A DNA stretch of 64,000 nt from Rhodopseudomonas palustris HaA2 (GCF_000013365.1 NC_007778.1:3906001-3970000), one strand, 5' to 3'; shown: positions 18,796-31,884, numbered from the stretch's first letter. The notes: generated by a model from the letters alone, not told the origin. Made by a program: numbers and translations.

Positions 18796-20073
18796 ATGAC
18801 CAAGGCGCTCGACGGCGTTCGCATTCTCGATTTCACCCACGTCCAGTCCGGCCCGACCTGCACCCAGTTGCTGGCGTGGTTCGGCGCCGACGTCATCAAG
18901 GTCGAGCGTCCCGGCACCGGCGACATCACCCGCGGGCAGTTGCAGGACATCCCGAAGGTGGACAGCCTGTATTTCACCATGCTGAACCACAACAAGCGCT
19001 CGATCACGCTCGACACCAAGAACCCCAAGGGCAAGGAGGTGCTGACCGCGCTGATCCGCTCCTGCGACGTGCTGGTGGAGAATTTCGGCCCCGGCGTGCT
19101 CGATCGCATGGGCTTCACCTGGGACAAGATCCAGGAGATCAACCCGCGGATGATCGTCGCCTCGATCAAGGGTTTCGGCCCGGGTCCCTATGAAGACTGC
19201 AAGGTCTACGAGAACGTCGCGCAATGCACCGGCGGCGCCGCCTCGACCACCGGCTTCCGCGACGGCCCGCCGCTGGTCACCGGCGCACAGATCGGCGACT
19301 CGGGCACCGGGCTGCATCTCGCGCTCGGCATCGTCACCGCGCTGTATCAGCGCCATCACACCGGCCGCGGCCAGCGCGTCACCGCCGCGATGCAGGACGG
19401 CGTGCTCAATTTGTCGCGCGTCAAGCTGCGCGATCAGCAGCGCCTCGCCCACGGCCCGCTCAAGGAATACAGCCAGTTCGGCGAAGGCATTCCGTTCGGC
19501 GACGCGGTGCCGCGCGCCGGCAATGATTCCGGCGGCGGCCAGCCCGGCCGCATCCTGAAATGCAAGGGCTGGGAGACCGATCCCAACGCCTACATCTACT
19601 TCATCGCGCAGGCCCCGGTGTGGGAGAAGATCTGCGACGTGATCGGCGAGACCGGCTGGAAGACCCATCCGGACTACGCGACGCCGCCGGCGCGGCTGAA
19701 GCACCTCAACGACATCTTCGCCCGCATCGAACAATGGACCATGACCAAGACCAAGTTCGAGGCGATGGACATCCTCAACAGGGACGACATTCCCTGCGGG
19801 CCGATCCTGTCGATGAAGGAACTCGCCGAGGACGCCTCGCTGCGCGCCACCGGCACGATCGTCGAGGTCGATCATCCGACCCGCGGCAAATATCTGTCGG
19901 TCGGCAACCCGATCAAACTGTCGGACTCGCCGACCCATGTCGAGCGCTCGCCGCTTCTCGGCGAGCACACCGACGAAATTCTGCGCGACGTCCTCGGCTT
20001 CAACGATCATCAGGTCGCTGAAATCCACGATTCCGGCGCACTCGCTCCGCCGCGCAAGCAGGCCGCAGAGTAA
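18796..20073 (+). CDS. frc: Formyl-CoA:oxalate CoA-transferase-like enzyme (family III CoA-transferase)
   Basis: Transfers CoA between acyl-CoA and a carboxylic acid through an aspartyl-CoA intermediate. The 425-residue sequence follows bacterial formyl-CoA transferases closely from end to end ([29 protein letters not shown]-like [15 protein letters not shown]-like SGGGQPG). The expected catalytic Asp is D168 in QIGDSGTG. In other bacteria frc is usually next to the oxalyl-CoA decarboxylase gene oxc; none is visible here. Instead a TctCBA transporter follows, so the substrate may be oxalate or another dicarboxylate. Class confidence is high; substrate confidence is moderate. Confidence 0.9.
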   Translation: MTKALDGVRILDFTHVQSGPTCTQLLAWFGADVIKVERPGTGDITRGQLQDIPKVDSLYFTMLNHNKRSITLDTKNPKGKEVLTALIRSCDVLVENFGPGVLDRMGFTWDKIQEINPRMIVASIKGFGPGPYEDCKVYENVAQCTGGAASTTGFRDGPPLVTGAQIGDSGTGLHLALGIVTALYQRHHTGRGQRVTAAMQDGVLNLSRVKLRDQQRLAHGPLKEYSQFGEGIPFGDAVPRAGNDSGGGQPGRILKCKGWETDPNAYIYFIAQAPVWEKICDVIGETGWKTHPDYATPPARLKHLNDIFARIEQWTMTKTKFEAMDILNRDDIPCGPILSMKELAEDASLRATGTIVEVDHPTRGKYLSVGNPIKLSDSPTHVERSPLLGEHTDEILRDVLGFNDHQVAEIHDSGALAPPRKQAAE

Positions 20074-20108
20074 TCGAGGCGGCGGCGACAGCACCGCCTG
20101 TCGCCGCC

Positions 20109-20146
20109 GCCTCGCAAAATCTTATACTACGCCTCGCAAAATTTTA
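20109..20146. promoter_or_regulatory. Direct repeat upstream of tctC, possible operator
   Basis: Two copies of a 16-base motif, GCCTCGCAAAATCTTA (20109-20124) and GCCTCGCAAAATTTTA (20131-20146), are spaced 22 bp apart, about two helical turns. They lie in the 208-bp gap between the CoA-transferase and tctC genes, roughly 135-170 bp before the tctC start. The arrangement suits a protein binding twice on one face of the DNA. The GntR regulator upstream is a candidate, which is inference. Confidence 0.4.
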
Positions 20147-20281
20147 CGCGGCGCGCGATCGAACTCCAGTAATTTCGTTTGCAAGCCTCGACAGTTGATG
20201 GAAACATTCGATCCGAAGCAAAACGCTTACTGACGAAAAGCCGGCACAGATCGGCTCGTCCATATTCCCAGGGAGAGAAGC

Positions 20282-21295
20282 ATGAAGAGTAGATCGACTC
20301 GTCTTGCGTCCGGCGTAATCGCCGCGATCGGCCTCGCCGGCCTCGCCGTTCCAGCGGGCGCGGCCTGGCAGCCGACCCGCCCGGTCGAATTCATCGTTCC
20401 CGCCGGGACCGGCGGCGGCGCCGACCAGATGGCACGCACGCTGCAGGGGATCGTCACCAAATACAATCTGATGAAGCAGCCGCTGGTGGTGGTCAACAAA
20501 TCCGGCGGCGCCGGCGGCGAAGGCTTCCTCGACGTCAAATCGGCGGCGAACAATCCGCACAAGATCATCATCACGCTGTCGAACCTGTTCACCACGCCGC
20601 TCGCCACCGGCATCCCGTTCGGCTGGAAGGATCTCACGCCGGTCGCGATGCTCGCGCTCGACGAATTCGTGCTCTGGGTGAATGCCGACAAGCCCTACAA
20701 GACCGCCAAGGACTTCATCGATGCGGTGAAGAAGGCACCGGCCGGCAGCATGAAGATGGGCGGCACCGGCTCCAAGCAGGAAGACCAGATCATCACCGTG
20801 GCGCTGGAGAAGGCCGCCGGAATCAAGCTCACTTACATTCCCTACAAGGGCGGCGGCGAAGTCGCGGTGCAGCTCGTCGGCAATCACATCGACTCCACCG
20901 TCAACAATCCGATCGAGGCGGTGGCGCAATGGCGCGGCGGCAAGCTGCGCCCGCTCTGCGTGTTCGATGCAAAGCCGATGGACTACGCCGATCCGATCGC
21001 CGACGGCCAGGCGTGGAAGGACATCCCGACCTGCAAGTCGCAGGGCCTCGACATCGAATATCTGATGCTGCGCGGCGTCTTCATGGGGCCGAAGGCGACG
21101 CCGGACCAGGTCGCCTACTACATCGACCTGTTCAACAAGGTGCGCGAGACGCCGGAATGGAAGGACTTCATGAAGAACGGTGCGTTCAACACCACCTTCA
21201 TGACCGGCCCCGACTTCGCCAAATGGGTCGAGACCGAGGACAAGCGACACGAAACCCTGATGCGGGACGCCGGCTTCCTGGCGCAAGGCAACTGA
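20282..21295 (+). CDS. tctC: Tripartite tricarboxylate transporter substrate-binding protein (TctC/Bug)
   Basis: Periplasmic solute receptor that captures a carboxylate and delivers it to the TctAB membrane unit. The 337 residues begin with a Sec signal peptide (basic MKSRSTR, hydrophobic core, cleavage expected near VPAGA-AW). The mature start RPVEFIVPAGTGGGADQMAR is the Bug-family signature, and YIPYKGGGEVAVQLVGNHID matches the second conserved lobe. GGGAGAG precedes the ATG. It is followed by tctB and tctA in order. Confidence 0.94.
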   Translation: MKSRSTRLASGVIAAIGLAGLAVPAGAAWQPTRPVEFIVPAGTGGGADQMARTLQGIVTKYNLMKQPLVVVNKSGGAGGEGFLDVKSAANNPHKIIITLSNLFTTPLATGIPFGWKDLTPVAMLALDEFVLWVNADKPYKTAKDFIDAVKKAPAGSMKMGGTGSKQEDQIITVALEKAAGIKLTYIPYKGGGEVAVQLVGNHIDSTVNNPIEAVAQWRGGKLRPLCVFDAKPMDYADPIADGQAWKDIPTCKSQGLDIEYLMLRGVFMGPKATPDQVAYYIDLFNKVRETPEWKDFMKNGAFNTTFMTGPDFAKWVETEDKRHETLMRDAGFLAQGN

Positions 21296-21378
21296 TCGCG
21301 CTCGGCGACGCATGCGATTGACGAAAGCTCCGGCGCGGAGCGACCGCCCGCGCCGTCTCTCATGTCGGGGACGATTTC

Positions 21379-21876
21379 ATGTCTGCATCGACTGACGGCA
21401 ACCTCGGTCCCTCGCACAAGCTCGTCGAGGCCGGCGTGGCCTTGCTAATCGGCATCGTGGGGATCGTGGTGATCATCGGCAGCATCCGGGCCGGAATCGG
21501 CTGGGGCGCCGAAGGCCCGCGCGCCGGCTTCTTCCCGTTCTATATCGGGCTGTTCATCGTGCTCTCCAGCGCGATCAATTTGATCAGCGCGCTGCGCGCC
21601 CGCAATCATCATCTGTTCGCCGAATGGGGCCAGCTCGGCCACGTCATGAGCGTGCTGATCCCGAGCGCATTGTTCGTCGGCGCGATGCCGTTCATCGGGC
21701 TCTACGTCTCGTCGGCGCTGTTCATCGGCTGGTTCATGCGCTGGCTCGGCAAATATCGCTGGCTCACCGTGGTCGCCGTCGCGATCGGCGCGCCGGTGGT
21801 CACCTATCTGGTGTTCGAGCGCTGGTTCCTGGTGCCGCTGCCGAAAGGTCCGCTCGAGGATTTGCTCGGCCTCTAG
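21379..21876 (+). CDS. tctB: Tripartite tricarboxylate transporter small membrane subunit TctB
   Basis: A 165-residue inner-membrane protein with four predicted hydrophobic segments (about residues 15-40, 50-70, 85-115 and 120-145). The first two flank the stretch GAEGPRAGFFPFYIGLF, a typical TctB landmark. It forms the integral membrane complex with TctA. The gap to tctC is 83 bp and to tctA 84 bp, consistent with one operon. Sequence conservation in this subunit is low, so the call also rests on position. Confidence 0.9.
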   Translation: MSASTDGNLGPSHKLVEAGVALLIGIVGIVVIIGSIRAGIGWGAEGPRAGFFPFYIGLFIVLSSAINLISALRARNHHLFAEWGQLGHVMSVLIPSALFVGAMPFIGLYVSSALFIGWFMRWLGKYRWLTVVAVAIGAPVVTYLVFERWFLVPLPKGPLEDLLGL

Positions 21877-21960
21877 GTTTTCGCGCCCCGCTTCTCTGCG
21901 TGGCCCGCGCTGTTGCTTTTGAAGACGATTTGACGCCCTCGTAGGTCAGGACCCTCCCGG

Positions 21961-23493
21961 ATGGAAGAGCTCACCAACCTGTTCCACGGCTTCGCCGTCG
22001 CGCTGATGCCGTTCAACATCCTGGTGATGGTGATCGGCATCGTACTCGGCGTCATTATTGGCGTGCTGCCGGGCCTCGGCGGCGCCAACGGCGTCGCGAT
22101 CCTGCTGCCGCTGACCTTCAGCATGCCGCCGACCTCGGCGATCATCATGCTGTCCTGCATCTATTGGGGCGCGCTGTTCGGCGGGGCGATCACCTCGATC
22201 CTGTTCAACATCCCCGGCGAACCATGGTCGGTCGCGACCACCTTCGACGGCTATCCGATGGCGCAGCAGGGCAAGGCCGGCGAAGCGCTGACCGCCGCCT
22301 TCACCTCGTCCTTCGTCGGTGCGCTGTTCGCGATCATCATGATCACGCTGGTCGCGCCGCTGGTGGCGCGGTTCGCGCTGGAGTTCGGCCCGGCCGAAAA
22401 ATTCGCGGTGTACTTCCTCGCCTTCTGCAGTTTCATCGGGCTGTCGAAGGAACCAGCATTCAAGACGGTCGCGGCGATGATGCTCGGCTTCGCGCTGGCC
22501 GCGGTGGGGCTGGATTCGATGACCGGCCAGCTCCGGCTGACCTTCGGCTTCACCGAAATGCTGAACGGTTTCGACTTCCTGATCGCGGTGATCGGCCTGT
22601 TCGGCATCGGCGAGATCCTGCTGACGATGGAGGACGGACTGAGCTTCCGCGGCAGCAAGGCCAAGATCAATCTGCGCGTCGTGCTGCAGACCTGGAAGGA
22701 ACTGCCGCGCTACTGGATGACGTCGCTACGCTCCAGCGTGATCGGCTGCTGGATGGGCATCACGCCGGCCGGCGCCACGCCGGCCTCGTTCATGAGCTAC
22801 GGCATCGCCAAGCGGGTGTCGAAGAACGGCAAGAATTTCGGCCACGGCGAGATCGAAGGCGTGATCGCGCCGGAGACCGCGGCGCACGCCGCCGGCACCG
22901 CGGCGCTGCTGCCGATGCTGTCGCTCGGCGTGCCGGGATCGCCGACCGCAGCCGTGCTGCTCGGCGGCCTGCTGATCTGGGGTCTGCAGCCCGGCCCGAT
23001 GCTGTTCGTCGAGCAGAAGGAATTCGTCTGGGGCCTGATCGCCTCGATGTATCTCGGCAACATCGTCGGCCTCTTGATCGTGCTGACCTGCGTGCCGTTC
23101 TTCGCCGCGATCCTGCGGATTCCGTTCAGCATCGTCGCGCCGCTGATCCTGGTGCTGTGCGCGATCGGCGCCTATTCGGTGCACAACTCGACCTTCGACG
23201 TGATGCTGATGCTGGTGTTCGGCGTGATCGGCTATCTGCTGAAGAAGTGCAATTATCCGCTGGCGCCGCTGGTGCTGGCGATCGTGCTCGGCGACAAGGC
23301 GGAGGAAGCGTTCCGGCAGTCGCTGCTGGCCTCGCAGGGTGCGCTCGGCGTGTTTTTCTCCAACGGGCTGGTCGGCACGATCATGGCGCTCGGGCTGATC
23401 GCGCTGTTCTGGTCGCCGCTCAACGCCGGCTATGCCCGACTGCGATCCGCGGCGACCGGGCGGCCGCGGCCGGCCGGCCCCGGTTACGAATAG
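21961..23493 (+). CDS. tctA: Tripartite tricarboxylate transporter large membrane subunit TctA
   Basis: The 510-residue permease with about twelve membrane segments that moves the carboxylate, driven by an ion gradient. Family signatures are GVLPGLGGANGVAILLPLTF near the N-terminus, ITSILFNIPGEPWSVATTFD, and the second repeat GIAPETAAHAAGTAAL-like IAPETAAHAAGTAALLPML with LGVPGSPTAAVLLGGL. The length is usual. With tctC and tctB it makes a complete transporter; the substrate is not shown by sequence but the neighbouring CoA-transferase suggests a di- or tricarboxylate. Confidence 0.95.
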   Translation: MEELTNLFHGFAVALMPFNILVMVIGIVLGVIIGVLPGLGGANGVAILLPLTFSMPPTSAIIMLSCIYWGALFGGAITSILFNIPGEPWSVATTFDGYPMAQQGKAGEALTAAFTSSFVGALFAIIMITLVAPLVARFALEFGPAEKFAVYFLAFCSFIGLSKEPAFKTVAAMMLGFALAAVGLDSMTGQLRLTFGFTEMLNGFDFLIAVIGLFGIGEILLTMEDGLSFRGSKAKINLRVVLQTWKELPRYWMTSLRSSVIGCWMGITPAGATPASFMSYGIAKRVSKNGKNFGHGEIEGVIAPETAAHAAGTAALLPMLSLGVPGSPTAAVLLGGLLIWGLQPGPMLFVEQKEFVWGLIASMYLGNIVGLLIVLTCVPFFAAILRIPFSIVAPLILVLCAIGAYSVHNSTFDVMLMLVFGVIGYLLKKCNYPLAPLVLAIVLGDKAEEAFRQSLLASQGALGVFFSNGLVGTIMALGLIALFWSPLNAGYARLRSAATGRPRPAGPGYE

Positions 23494-23615
23494 CGCCATG
23501 AGCATCGCATGCTTGAACGAGGCGCCGATCTGACCGATAAACCGCCGCACCGCGTCATTCGCGGCTGCAACTTCCACGATCGCCAGGCGTTCTGGCGTTG
23601 AGCCCAGGAAATTCG

Positions 23616-24590
23616 ATGAAAGTCTGTATCTACGGCGCCGGCGCGATCGGCGGTTATCTCGGCGTGCAGCTCGCGCAATCCGGCGCCGACGTCAGCCTGG
23701 TGGCGCGCGGCGCGCATCTGGCGGCGATGCAGCAGAACGGCCTCAAGCTGTTGATCGGCGACGAGGAGCGCGTGGTGAAGGTGCGCGCCACCGACAAGCC
23801 GTCGGAGCTGGGCGTGCAGGACTTCATCATCATCTGCCTCAAGGCGCATTCGATCACCGGCGCGATCGACGCGATGAAGCCGCTGCTCGGCTCGCACACC
23901 CGCATCGTCACCGCCGTCAACGGCGTGCCGTATTGGTACTTCTACAAGCACGGCAATCAGTTCGAGGGCCGCACGCTGGAGAGCATCGACCCGGGCGCAC
24001 GGCAGTGGAACGAGCTCGGCCCCGAGCGCGGCATCGGCTGCATCGTCTATCCGGCGACGGAGCTGGAAGGCCCGGGCGTGGTGCGCCATGTCTATGGCGA
24101 CAAGTTCCCGGTCGGCGAAGCCTCCGGCGAGACCACCGCGGACGTTCAGAATCTGTCGAAGCTGCTGGAAGCCGCCGGGCTGAAAGCGCCGATCCTCGAT
24201 CGCATTCGCGACGAGATCTGGCTGAAGCTGTGGGGCAATGTCTGCTTCAACCCGATCAGCGCGCTGACCCACGCCACGCTCGACGTGATCGCGTCCGATC
24301 CGGCGACGCGGGCGCTGGCGAAGGCGATGATGCTGGAAGCGCAGGCGATCGGCGAGACCTTCGGCGTCAAATTCCGCGTCGACGTCGAACGCCGCATCGA
24401 GGGCGCGCGCAAGGTCGGCGCGCACAAGACCTCGATGCTGCAGGACCTCGAACGCGGCCGGCCGATGGAGATCGATCCCTTGGTCACCGTGGTGCAGGAG
24501 ATGGGCCGCATGACCGGCATTCCGACGCCGGCGATCGACAGCGTCCTCGGCCTGGTGATCCAGCGCGCCAAGGTGGCCGGGCTGTACTGA
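23616..24590 (+). CDS. Ketopantoate reductase (PanE/ApbA)-family oxidoreductase
   Basis: A 324-residue NADPH-dependent reductase. The Rossmann motif YGAGAIGGYLG is at the N-terminus, and the C-terminal helical domain carries DEIWLKLWGNVCFNPISALT, which includes the family's catalytic Lys region. The frame opens at a TTG at 23598, but AGGA six bases before the ATG at 23616 fixes the start. PanE makes pantoate for CoA synthesis, yet members in catabolic clusters often reduce other 2-oxo acids. Given the neighbours, that second role is as likely here as pantothenate synthesis. Confidence 0.85.
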   Translation: MKVCIYGAGAIGGYLGVQLAQSGADVSLVARGAHLAAMQQNGLKLLIGDEERVVKVRATDKPSELGVQDFIIICLKAHSITGAIDAMKPLLGSHTRIVTAVNGVPYWYFYKHGNQFEGRTLESIDPGARQWNELGPERGIGCIVYPATELEGPGVVRHVYGDKFPVGEASGETTADVQNLSKLLEAAGLKAPILDRIRDEIWLKLWGNVCFNPISALTHATLDVIASDPATRALAKAMMLEAQAIGETFGVKFRVDVERRIEGARKVGAHKTSMLQDLERGRPMEIDPLVTVVQEMGRMTGIPTPAIDSVLGLVIQRAKVAGLY

Positions 24591-24619
24591 ATACTAATCA
24601 CTCTGCCCACCTCACCTCT

Positions 24620-24720
24620 GTCATTCCGGGGCGCGCGCCAGCGCGAACCCGGAATCCATAACCACCGCCGGGGGATATGGATTCCGGGTCTGCGCCCAAG
24701 GGGCGCATCCCGGAATGACG
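24620..24720. repeat. Intergenic hairpin repeat, family 1 (copy 2)
   Basis: Begins gtcattccggggcgcgcg and ends with the complement ccggaatgac; inner arms aacccggaatccat (24646-24659) and atggattccgggt pair as well. It is the same family as 2115-2214 and 25554-25721. It separates the PanE-like gene from the FAH-family gene. Confidence 0.88.
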
Positions 24721-24757
24721 AACATTGAGTTTGTCATTCGTATCAAGGAGACCCGCC

Positions 24758-25543
24758 GTGACCAAATGGGTTCGCTTCCGCGCCGATGGCGCGATCGGCT
24801 TCGGCACCATCGCGCATTCCGACATCGCGGTGCATGACGGCGAGATGTTCGGCGCCAACACGCCGACCGGCCGGACGCTGCAGCTCGGCGACATCGAATT
24901 GCTGGCGCCCTGCGCGCCCGGCAAGATCATCGGGCTGTGGAACAATTTTCACGCGCTGGCCGCCAAGCTCAATCAGTCGATCCCGCCCGAGCCGTTGTAC
25001 TTCCTGAAAGCGACCACCAGCGTCGCCGCGCATGGCGCCGTGGTGAACCGTCCCGCCTCCTACGACGGCAAGGTCGTCTACGAAGGCGAACTCGGCATCG
25101 TCATCGGCAAACGGGCGAGCGGCATTTCCGAAGCCGAGGCGGCCGCGCACATCTTCGGCTACACCTGCGTCAACGACATCACCGCGGCCGACATCCTCAA
25201 TCGCGACCCGAGCTTCCCGCAATGGGCGCGCGCCAAGAGCTTCGACGGCTTCGGCCCGTTCGGCCCGGCGATCGCCACCGGTCTCGATCCCGCCACGATG
25301 TCGATCCGCACCCTCCTCAACGGCGCCGAGCGGCAGAATTACCCGGTCGCCGACATGGTGTTCCAGCCGCACAAGCTCGTCAGCCTGCTGTCGCACGACA
25401 TGACGCTGGAGCCCGGCGACCTGATCTGCTGCGGCACCTCGGTCGGCGTCGGCGTGATGAAGGAGGCCGTCAACAGCGTCACCATCGCGATCGAGGGCAT
25501 CGGCGAACTGCACAACGAATTCCGTCAGGCGGCGAAAGCGTAG
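24758..25543 (+). CDS. Fumarylacetoacetate hydrolase (FAH)-family protein
   Basis: A 261-residue enzyme of the FAH superfamily, which cleaves or decarboxylates 1,3-diketo or 2-oxo acids using a divalent metal. The metal ligands are visible as the E-x-E pair in VVYEGELGIVIGK and the Asp in GYTCVNDITAAD. A loop KSFDGFGPFGPAI is typical of the fold. The start is the GTG at 24758, with AGGAG seven bases upstream; the longer frame from 24725 begins at a TTG inside the repeat edge. Likely substrates are ring-cleavage products or oxaloacetate; the sequence does not decide. Confidence 0.88.
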   Translation: MTKWVRFRADGAIGFGTIAHSDIAVHDGEMFGANTPTGRTLQLGDIELLAPCAPGKIIGLWNNFHALAAKLNQSIPPEPLYFLKATTSVAAHGAVVNRPASYDGKVVYEGELGIVIGKRASGISEAEAAAHIFGYTCVNDITAADILNRDPSFPQWARAKSFDGFGPFGPAIATGLDPATMSIRTLLNGAERQNYPVADMVFQPHKLVSLLSHDMTLEPGDLICCGTSVGVGVMKEAVNSVTIAIEGIGELHNEFRQAAKA

Positions 25544-25553
25544 CCTCCTGCAC

Positions 25554-26831
<1,278 letters not shown>

Positions 26832-26871
26832 AAGCGGCGGCCCGCGCGGCTCTGAAACGGGAAGCGTTGAG

Positions 26872-27840
26872 ATGAAGGCCTATGTTTACGGCGCCGATGG
26901 CGCCGCCATCACCGAGATCGACAAGCCGGCGCCGAAGGGGCCGCAGGTCCTGGTCCGGGTCCGCGCCTGCGGGCTCAATCGCGCCGACCTCGGAATGACC
27001 AAGGGCCACGCCCACGGCGCGGCCGGTGGCGTCGGCGCGGTGCTCGGCATGGAATGGGCCGGCGAGATCGAGGCGGTCGGCGACGAGGCCTATGGCTGCG
27101 AGGTCGGCCAGCGGGTGATGGGCTCCGGCACAGCCGCGTTCGGGGAATCCACCCTCGCCGATCACGGCCGGCTGTTTCCGATTCCGGACGGCATCGGCTT
27201 CGAGGAAGCCGCGACCCTGCCCGTCGCGCTCACCACGATGCACAACGCGCTGATCGCGGTCGGCAAGCTGCGCGCCGGCCAGGCCGTGCTGATCCAGGGC
27301 GCAAGCTCCGGCGTCGGGCTGATGGCAATGCAGATCGCGAAGTTGAAAGGCGCGAGACTGGTGATCGGGTCGTCGACCGACAAACACCGCCGCGACCGGC
27401 TGAGCGAATTCGGCGCCGATCTCGCGATCGATTCGTCGGATGCGGGCTGGGTCGATCAGGTGCTCGAAGCCACCGGCGGCGCCGGCGTCGATCTGATCAT
27501 CGACCAGATCTCCGGCAAGGTCGCCAACCAGAACCTCGCCGCGGCGCGCGTGCTCGGCCGCATCGTCAATGTCGGCCGGCTCGGCGGCACCCACGCCGAT
27601 TTCAACTTCGACCTGCACGCGGCGCGCCGGATCGATTATGTCGGCGTCACCTTCCGCAGCCGCAGCATCGAGGAGATCCGCGAAATCTTCCGCCAGGTCC
27701 GCGGCGACATCTGGCCGGCGGTCGAATCCCGCAAGCTGCGCCTGCCGATCGACCGCGTCTTCCCGTTCTCGGAGATCGGCGAGGCGTTCGCTCACATGGA
27801 AGCGAACCGTCACCTCGGTAAGATCGTGGTGACGTTCTGA
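26872..27840 (+). CDS. Zinc-independent MDR oxidoreductase, quinone oxidoreductase-like
   Basis: A 322-residue medium-chain dehydrogenase/reductase of the NADPH:quinone reductase group. The GroES-like domain (about residues 1-120) has the landmark CGLNRADL, and the nucleotide-binding domain shows GASSGVGLMAMQIAK. No structural-zinc cysteine cluster is present. DQISGKVANQNL and the ending HLGKIVVTF are typical. A GGGAAG motif precedes the ATG. It starts 40 bp after the flavin reductase gene and is probably cotranscribed with it. The true substrate (quinone, enone or an acyl-CoA) cannot be told from sequence. Confidence 0.88.
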   Translation: MKAYVYGADGAAITEIDKPAPKGPQVLVRVRACGLNRADLGMTKGHAHGAAGGVGAVLGMEWAGEIEAVGDEAYGCEVGQRVMGSGTAAFGESTLADHGRLFPIPDGIGFEEAATLPVALTTMHNALIAVGKLRAGQAVLIQGASSGVGLMAMQIAKLKGARLVIGSSTDKHRRDRLSEFGADLAIDSSDAGWVDQVLEATGGAGVDLIIDQISGKVANQNLAAARVLGRIVNVGRLGGTHADFNFDLHAARRIDYVGVTFRSRSIEEIREIFRQVRGDIWPAVESRKLRLPIDRVFPFSEIGEAFAHMEANRHLGKIVVTF

Positions 27841-27971
27841 GCGGTTCCCGCAATCGCCACGACGCAGCCGCTTGAATAAGAACAATTTGCAATAACGGCT
27901 GTCGCAAAATCGCGATGGCGATCCGCTTCGGCCGGCTTTTATGTTCAGGATCGGGCTGCTACACCGCGCCC

Positions 27972-29351
27972 ATGAGCAATTTCGCCAGCACCAAATCGCG
28001 TGTGGCTGCGGTGTCCGTGCTGGCGAGCGCCAGCATGGCCGCGGCGAAATTCGCCGTCGGCATCGCCATCGGATCGCTGGCGCTGATCTCCGAGGCGCTG
28101 CACAGTTCGATCGATCTGGTCGCGACCATCATCACCTGGTTCGTGGTCCGGGTGTCCGACCGCCCGGCCGACGATGCCCATCACTACGGCCACGGCAAGA
28201 TCGAAAGCCTGTCGGCGCTCGGCGTCATCGCATTGCTGTATGTCCTGGCGGGCGGCATTCTGGTCGAGGCCACAAGCCGGTTGCGCGAGGGCGCTCCGCC
28301 GCCGGCCTTCTCGCTGTGGGCCTTCGGTATTCTCGGCGTCGACATCCTGGTGAATTCCTGGCGCGCCTGGGCGTTGCATCGCACGGCGGTCGCGACCAAG
28401 AGCCAGGCGCTCGCCGCCGACGCGCTGCACTTCGCCTCCGACGTGCTCGGCTCGTTCGCGGTGATCGCCGGACTCTCGCTGTCGGCGCTGGGCTTCGCCT
28501 GGGGCGACGCCGCCGCCGCGATCGGCGTCGCGGTGATGATCTCGATCCTCGGCCTGCGGCTCGGCCGCTCGACGATCCAGACCCTGCTCGACCGCGCGCC
28601 GGAGGGCGTCTCGGACAAGGCCCGCGACGTGATCAGCGCGGTGCCCGGCGTCGTCGGCATCGAACGGCTGCGCACCCGCATGGTCGGGCCGACGCATTTC
28701 ATCGACGCGCTGGTCGAGGTGCCGCGCACCTACCCGATCGACCGCATCGACGAGATCAAGCGCCGCGCCGACGACGCGCTGAAGGGCGCTTTCGGCGATT
28801 CCGACCTCACCTTCACGGCGATCCCGGTCGCCCGCGACAACGAGACCGTGCGCGAGCGCATCATGGTGATCGCGCGCAATTCCGGCCTCGCCGTCCACCA
28901 CGTCACCGTCCACGACCTCGGCTGCAAGATCACCGTCAGCATCGATCTCGAGGTCGACGGCGACATGCCGCTGATCGAGGCGCACGACATCGCCCACGAA
29001 CTGGAGCGGCACATCCGCGACGATTTCGGCACCGACGTCGAGGTCGACACCCATATCGAGCCGCTCGAGCCGGAAATGCCGCACGGCTACGAAGCCGCGC
29101 CGGAACGCGTCGAGGAAATTCGCGCGGCGCTGATCGGCTTCGCAAAGAACGGCGCGATCCACGACATCCACAGCGTCCGGGTCCGCGACACCGAGGCCGG
29201 CGAGATCGTCAACTTCCACTGCTACGCCGAGCCGTCGCTCAGCGTCATCGCGGTGCACGACCACGTCGACGAGATCGAGCGCCATATGCGGCGCGCGTTC
29301 CCGAGCGTGAAGCGAGTCATCAGCCACGCCGAGCCGCCGAACGCGGACTGA
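27972..29351 (+). CDS. Cation diffusion facilitator metal efflux pump with extended C-terminal tail
   Basis: A 459-residue inner-membrane transporter that exports divalent metal in exchange for protons. Six membrane segments occupy about residues 10-215. The metal-site pairs are HSSID in segment 2 and HFASD in segment 5, the HD-HD pattern usual for zinc or cobalt exporters. Most family members end after one cytosolic dimerisation domain (about 300 residues). Here that domain (near residues 216-300) is followed by two more segments of similar size and strand-helix pattern (about 300-375 and 380-455), several rich in His, Asp and Glu. The ATG at 27972 begins right before the first helix; the upstream extension from 27915 is unlikely. 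Confidence 0.9.
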   Translation: MSNFASTKSRVAAVSVLASASMAAAKFAVGIAIGSLALISEALHSSIDLVATIITWFVVRVSDRPADDAHHYGHGKIESLSALGVIALLYVLAGGILVEATSRLREGAPPPAFSLWAFGILGVDILVNSWRAWALHRTAVATKSQALAADALHFASDVLGSFAVIAGLSLSALGFAWGDAAAAIGVAVMISILGLRLGRSTIQTLLDRAPEGVSDKARDVISAVPGVVGIERLRTRMVGPTHFIDALVEVPRTYPIDRIDEIKRRADDALKGAFGDSDLTFTAIPVARDNETVRERIMVIARNSGLAVHHVTVHDLGCKITVSIDLEVDGDMPLIEAHDIAHELERHIRDDFGTDVEVDTHIEPLEPEMPHGYEAAPERVEEIRAALIGFAKNGAIHDIHSVRVRDTEAGEIVNFHCYAEPSLSVIAVHDHVDEIERHMRRAFPSVKRVISHAEPPNAD

Positions 29352-29432
29352 TCGCCGCGCCTGCGACTCCTACGAGTCTCCGTTCTCGTTTCGGACTCGG
29401 CTCACGCACAAATGAGAGCGCGATTCATCTTT

Positions 29433-29448
29433 GGATAAGAAATTATCC
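29433..29448. promoter_or_regulatory. Perfect palindrome upstream of the PAS kinase gene
   Basis: GGATAAGAAATTATCC has 6-bp perfect arms and a 4-base centre. It is AT-rich in a GC-rich genome and lies 120-136 bp upstream of the sensor kinase start, in the 217-bp gap after the efflux gene. It could be an operator; I know no regulator with exactly this site. The rest of this gap shows nothing recognisable. Confidence 0.3.
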
Positions 29449-29568
29449 GATCCGCCGAATCGTTGACTCTCGACAGCCCGACAAAAGTGGATTCAAATCA
29501 GCTCGTGATTCGAATGGCGAAACGTCGTTCGAACGGGGTGCTGACGGACATTTGGTGGGGACCACGGT

Positions 29569-31884
<2,316 letters not shown>

